Assembly: GCA_020852035.1 (NCBI GenBank)
Contig: JADZBR010000125.1
Coordinates: forward strand, 1-27,294
Direction: 5' to 3'
DNA length: 27,294 nt
DNA from: Caulobacteraceae bacterium
GTDB taxonomy: Bacteria > Pseudomonadota > Alphaproteobacteria > Caulobacterales > Caulobacteraceae
In this document: piece after piece, positions 24,249 to 27,294 of the stretch
Layout of the letters: every line of letters starts with the position of its first letter
Position numbering within the stretch: position 1 is the stretch's first letter
Program-made: the position numbers and the translations under genes
The notes under the pieces: generated by a model
What the model saw: the letters and a program-made list of their open reading frames with translations, nothing else
What the model was told of the DNA's origin: nothing
Database searches by the model: none

Positions 24249-24764
24249 ATGCCCAGCCTTCGACTTTTCGTGTCCGACGAGATCCAGGCGCGCCTTGATG
24301 CACTTGCGCCCGACTACGGCGGGCGGACCGCGCTTCTGCGGGTCCTGCTGCAAAGCGCCGTCCAGCGGATCGATCCCCTGCCGGCCCCCAAGGGCAGGCC
24401 CCTGCGGACCTTCGTGCGGCTGTCAGCCGAGGAGACGAAGGCCGTCATCGCCCAGGCCGCCTCGCGCGGACTGAAGGTCTCCACATGGATCCGCACCCTC
24501 GTTCGACGGCGCGTCTTCGGCGAACCGCGGTTCCTAAGGTCCGAGGAGCTGGCGCTCTACGCCATCCATGACCGCCTGGGCGAGATCGCCCGTGAGCTCC
24601 AGCGGATAAATCTTCAGCCTGCGCCGCGCGGCGAGGTCGAGGCGCAGATCAGCCGGGCGCGCACGGAGGTTTGGGCCGCCGTCAAAGGTCTTCGCCGGGC
24701 GTTCGAGGGCAATCTTTCCTACTGGGAGGCAAGCTTTGGAGATGAGCCGCACGCAAGGCTTTGA
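24249..24764 (+). CDS. MobC-like relaxosome accessory protein
   Basis: A protein of about 171 residues. It begins SLRLFVSDEIQARLDALAP, a ribbon-helix-helix-like strand and helix, and continues with RTFVRLSAEETKAVIAQAASRGLKVSTWIRTLVRRRVFG, the pattern of MobC/relaxosome proteins with a second RHH-like unit. The C-terminal part is helical (REL QRINLQP region). The ATG at 24249 has AGGA 4 nt upstream; ATGs at 24210 and 24216 would extend it and have no ribosome site. It should bind oriT and help the relaxase open the strands. Its 3' end overlaps the relaxase start. Confidence 0.78.
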   Translation: MPSLRLFVSDEIQARLDALAPDYGGRTALLRVLLQSAVQRIDPLPAPKGRPLRTFVRLSAEETKAVIAQAASRGLKVSTWIRTLVRRRVFGEPRFLRSEELALYAIHDRLGEIARELQRINLQPAPRGEVEAQISRARTEVWAAVKGLRRAFEGNLSYWEASFGDEPHARL

Positions 24765-25881
24765 GGATCGCTGGCGCGATCGGCGGCGCGACTGGCGGGT
24801 TCCCGAGGCCGTTCTGTCGCCCGCGCGGTTTTCAAGGGCGCGCCTGGAGCGCATCGCCCGCGGCGCGCCGGAGGTCTTTGTGCGGGTCACGGGCCGGCCG
24901 AGGACGCAGCGGGCCCTGGCCGACCATCTGAACTACATCAGTCGGGGCGGCGTCCTTGAGCTGAAGGGCCCTGGCGGCCTGATGCTCAAGGGCCGGGAGG
25001 AGGCCGACGCGCTCGCCGATGGCTGGGCCTTCGTGGCGGGGCGCGACACGCAAGGACGCGCCAAGACGCCTATGGCGCTGTCGGTGGTCTTTGGCCTGCC
25101 GCCAGGGCACGATCCGCAACTTGTCGAGCGCGCCGCGCAGGCCTTCGTCGAGCGCGAGTTTATGGGCCACGACCATGTCCTGGTCGCGCACACCGATCGC
25201 CCGCACCCCCATGTCCATGTCCTCGTGCGCTGGCTCGGCGAGGGGGGCCATCGTCTGCCCAGCCACCGCAACGCAGCCCTCGCCTGGCGTGAGGGTTTCG
25301 CCGCCGAGGTCCGGTCCCTGGGCGTGGAGGCGGAGGCCTCGCCACGCTGGGCGCGGGGCGTCATGCGCCGGGGCGAGCCCTATGCCTTGCGCCAGATGCG
25401 CAAGGCCGCCGAGGCCGGACGGGGGCCGACGCCGAAGGCCGACGTGGGCCTTTTGGCGATCGAGGCCGCAGCGGAGGTGGATTTGCGCGCGAGACCGCTG
25501 GAGATCGCCGCGGCCCGACGCCAGCTGGCCGTGCGGCGGGCCTATCTCCAGCTTTCGCAGGCGCTGGGCTGCTCGCCGAACGTCCAGGATCGCCGGCTGG
25601 CCGGACTGCTGCAAGGCTTCGTCCAACGCATGCCCGCGCCGCTCACGCCGCGTCTGGAGCGCTTGCGCCAGCTCCAAGCCAGCCGGCGTGCGCCGCCTGC
25701 ACCGATGCAAGCGGGGGTTCGCGCCTCAAGAGCCGATCCATCTGGCCGGTCGCTCGTCCTTGAGGAGGTTCGCAGCCGCCTCATCACTGCAATGGACGAT
25801 GGCGCAGGCTTCGATCGGCCTGCATCTACATTGCCTGCCCCTAAGCCCCCGAAGGGCCAGCAACGCGAACGTAGCCGCTAA
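24736..25881 (+). CDS. Relaxase / mobilisation nuclease
   Basis: A 381-residue relaxase with the metal-binding three-His motif HTDRPHPHVHVLVR (His157, His159, His161, with His152 and Asp154 before it). A tyrosine in DHLNYISRGG (Tyr67) is the best candidate for the nicking residue. The rest, from about 200, is Arg/Ala-rich and helical. It is short compared with VirD2 or TraI and has no fused primase or helicase. A MOBP-like class is likely but not proven. Start: TTG at 24736 has GGGAGG 6 nt upstream; ATG at 24742 is in frame but 12 nt away. It overlaps mobC by 29 nt. It nicks oriT and pilots the strand through VirD4. Confidence 0.85.
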   Translation: MEMSRTQGFEDRWRDRRRDWRVPEAVLSPARFSRARLERIARGAPEVFVRVTGRPRTQRALADHLNYISRGGVLELKGPGGLMLKGREEADALADGWAFVAGRDTQGRAKTPMALSVVFGLPPGHDPQLVERAAQAFVEREFMGHDHVLVAHTDRPHPHVHVLVRWLGEGGHRLPSHRNAALAWREGFAAEVRSLGVEAEASPRWARGVMRRGEPYALRQMRKAAEAGRGPTPKADVGLLAIEAAAEVDLRARPLEIAAARRQLAVRRAYLQLSQALGCSPNVQDRRLAGLLQGFVQRMPAPLTPRLERLRQLQASRRAPPAPMQAGVRASRADPSGRSLVLEEVRSRLITAMDDGAGFDRPASTLPAPKPPKGQQRERSR

Positions 25882-26129
25882 GCGATCCGGATGATCGCGC
25901 TAGGGGGCGCCGGGTCGCGCGCCGGCCCGCCAGTTCACCCCGGTGCGGATTCGCGTCACCCGATCGAAGGTCAGGCCCAACGCCTCGACGTTGTTCGCCG
26001 CCTACGATTTGATCGGCTTTATCGGCTTGATCGCCGAGGTCGTCGAGCGCTTGCCGGGCGTACCACAGCCTGCCCTCAGCGCGCTCGCTGCGAATTGCTA
26101 ATACTTGGATGGCTATGTAGCGTCTGGGT
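25882..26129. other. Short region after the relaxase gene
   Basis: No convincing gene. On the plus strand a stretch ending in a TAA at about 26099 reads FAAYDLIGFIGLIAEVVERL and could be a remnant. On the minus strand about 33 codons (VEALGLTFDRVTRIRTGVNW) are also open. Neither has a start or a recognised family. The right end of the conjugative module may lie here. Confidence 0.4.
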
Positions 26130-26768
26130 ATGTCAGCGTCTCACTTAAGATGCGTCGTTGTCGCCCTCGCATGGGGGCTGTGCGGCATGGCCTTCGCCAA
26201 GGCCGTGGAGCCGCCTAAGCCCGTGGTCAGGACTGATTCTGCGCCCGGATGGTCCCCGTCAGCAGAGCTTCAACAAAAGGCGGCCTCGACGGCGATCGCA
26301 TTTCTGGCTGCGGCCGATACAGGCCATGCCAAAGCGGCTCACGGATATTTTAGTCCAACTTATCAACAGTATGAGTCGCCAAAATCCTACGCAACGCGTG
26401 TCGCCAAGTTCAACTCGAAAGCCGGCAGGGCGCTGGAGCGTCGGTTGACGCACGCGACTTGGTCCAAGGACCCGCCGAGCTTGCCGGAGCCGGGTGTCTA
26501 CGTCGCCTTCGATCTTGTTAGTCGATTCGCCAAGATCGACCGTCATTGCGGCTACATTGTCCTCTTTCAATCTTCATTGGGAGGCGATTTTCAGGTTGTC
26601 CGCGTCGAAGAGACTTATATGGACAATATGACGGCCAAGCAGCTCGCCGCGAAGAAATCGCAGGGCGCTGTTGACGAAGCCTGGGCGGCAGGTTCGTCCA
26701 GTTGCCCGAATTACGAGGGATTCAGTTCGGATCGCTCTCTGAGCGGCGGTCAAAAGGCGGATCGATGA
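26130..26768 (+). CDS. Secreted DUF4019-like protein
   Basis: A 212-residue protein with a signal peptide (to about residue 23, cut near AFA). Residues about 45-165 follow the DUF4019 pattern: an initial helix AASTAIAFLAAADTGHAKAAHGYFS, the central W/R region LERRLTHATWSKDPPSLPEPGVYVAFDLVSRFA, and strands GYIVLFQSSLGGDFQVVRVEETYM. The C-terminal 40 residues are polar. The function of the family is unknown; its fold is NTF2/cystatin-like by general appearance. GC content is lower than in the transfer module. No operon partner. Confidence 0.65.
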   Translation: MSASHLRCVVVALAWGLCGMAFAKAVEPPKPVVRTDSAPGWSPSAELQQKAASTAIAFLAAADTGHAKAAHGYFSPTYQQYESPKSYATRVAKFNSKAGRALERRLTHATWSKDPPSLPEPGVYVAFDLVSRFAKIDRHCGYIVLFQSSLGGDFQVVRVEETYMDNMTAKQLAAKKSQGAVDEAWAAGSSSCPNYEGFSSDRSLSGGQKADR

Positions 26769-26897
26769 GCAATCATCGTCGAGTAAGGCCTGGTTCATAG
26801 GGTAATCTTCTTTTCTTAGTCGGGAGCTCTCCTGAATGTTCAAGACGAGCATCGAGAATTTCTAAAATTTGACCTGAGGCGGAAGGGAGCGCGCGGT

Positions 26898-27294
26898 TCA
26901 GATCTCCTGGTTGTAGGCGCCGATCTCCGGGCGTTTGGCCAGGCGCGGCTTCACCTCCTCACGGAAGAGGGCGCGCATGTCGTCTTCGGAGCGGGCGCTT
27001 TCGACCACCACGACGATCTCCGGCTTGTTGGAGGAGGCGCGGACCAGCACCCAGGAGCCGTCCTCCAGCGCCACGCGCACGCCGTTGACGGTGATCACCT
27101 CGGTGATCTTCCGGTCCAGGATCGAGCCGCCAGCCTCGGCCAGGGCCTGGTACTCGGCGACGACGCCGTCGACGACGCCGTACTTCTCCTCGTCGGCGCA
27201 GTGCGGGCTCATGGTGAGCGAGGTCCAGGCCATCGGCAGGGCGGCCTTCAGCTCGGAGAGACGCTTGCCGGGGTTGCGGTCGAGCATCGAGAGC
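26898..27294 (-). CDS. Phosphomannomutase/phosphoglucomutase, C-terminal part
   Basis: The last 132 codons of a gene that starts beyond the right edge. The segment RLSELKAALPMAWTSLTMSPHCADEEKYGVV leads into domain 4 with the phosphate-binding loop region GSWVLVRASSNKPEIVVVVESA, as in AlgC/ManB-type alpha-D-phosphohexomutases. Such enzymes interconvert hexose 6- and 1-phosphates for polysaccharide precursors. As a housekeeping gene it supports a chromosomal location. The active-site serine and metal loop are outside the window. Confidence 0.85.
   Translation of the reverse strand, partial: LSMLDRNPGKRLSELKAALPMAWTSLTMSPHCADEEKYGVVDGVVAEYQALAEAGGSILDRKITEVITVNGVRVALEDGSWVLVRASSNKPEIVVVVESARSEDDMRALFREEVKPRLAKRPEIGAYNQEI

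Larger units (their letters stand above)
12131..25881 (+). mobile_element. Conjugative transfer module (VirB/D4 type IV secretion plus MOB genes)
   Basis: Sixteen genes on one strand encode a complete mating-pair formation set (VirB1-VirB11), an exclusion lipoprotein, the coupling protein and the DNA-processing genes. The limits given are the outermost features I can link to the module, not mapped ends: no direct repeats, tRNA target, integrase, excisionase, partition or replication gene were seen. Ordinary genes on both sides argue for chromosomal integration, either as an integrative element whose integrase lies elsewhere or as a stranded plasmid segment. Confidence 0.7.

Noticed and set aside
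25891..26148. A short plus-strand gene after the relaxase
   Set aside because: No ribosome site, and its composition is Arg/Gly-rich and low in structure.

Overview
The window looks like chromosomal DNA of a high-GC alphaproteobacterium, most probably a member of the Caulobacterales (Caulobacter/Phenylobacterium/Brevundimonas-like). The basis is GC-rich coding bias, a lasso-peptide precursor whose leader resembles astexin from Asticcacaulis, a TonB-dependent receptor, a heme oxygenase-bacteriophytochrome pair and a VirB-type conjugation system. The taxonomic call is inference. No rRNA, tRNA, CRISPR array, insertion sequence or integrase was seen.

Left part (1-3735). On the minus strand lies the start of a lasso peptide cluster: a GntR regulator, a 41-codon precursor gene (822-947) with a predicted 18-residue, strongly acidic core starting with Ser, a hairpin, the leader peptidase/RRE fusion (B) and, running off the left edge, the macrolactam synthetase (C). 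An XRE regulator follows on the plus strand, then a decayed remnant of a DODA/YgiD-type extradiol dioxygenase, then a TetR regulator divergent from a TonB receptor gene. A 19-bp-arm inverted repeat sits between those two.

Middle part (3805-11925). The TonB receptor and a convergent RTX calcium-binding protein gene are fused tail to tail at about 5371-5382, so both have lost their 3' ends. Next come bphO and bphP, translationally coupled: heme oxygenase supplies biliverdin and the phytochrome histidine kinase uses it. Then follow an N-terminally truncated SulP permease on the minus strand, a small LuxR-type HTH gene, a perfect 21-bp palindrome and a fused nucleotidyltransferase-HEPN protein. 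The mix of intact and broken genes suggests an accessory region with repeated rearrangement.

Right part (12131-25881). A co-directional conjugation module: virB1-virB2-virB3-virB4-virB5-eexN-virB6-virB7-virB8-virB9-virB10-virB11-virD4, an LPD7-domain protein, a MobC-like protein and a MOB relaxase. Most junctions are ATGA-type overlaps, so it reads as one long operon plus a mob operon. A 13-bp sequence occurs upstream of virB1 and, inverted, upstream of mobC; the second copy lies next to a 14-bp palindrome and is a candidate oriT or shared operator. No replication gene or integrase lies in the window, and ordinary genes flank the module, which suggests an integrated or decayed conjugative element.

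Right edge (25882-27294). A short gene-poor stretch, a secreted DUF4019-like protein and the 3' part of a phosphomannomutase/phosphoglucomutase gene on the minus strand.
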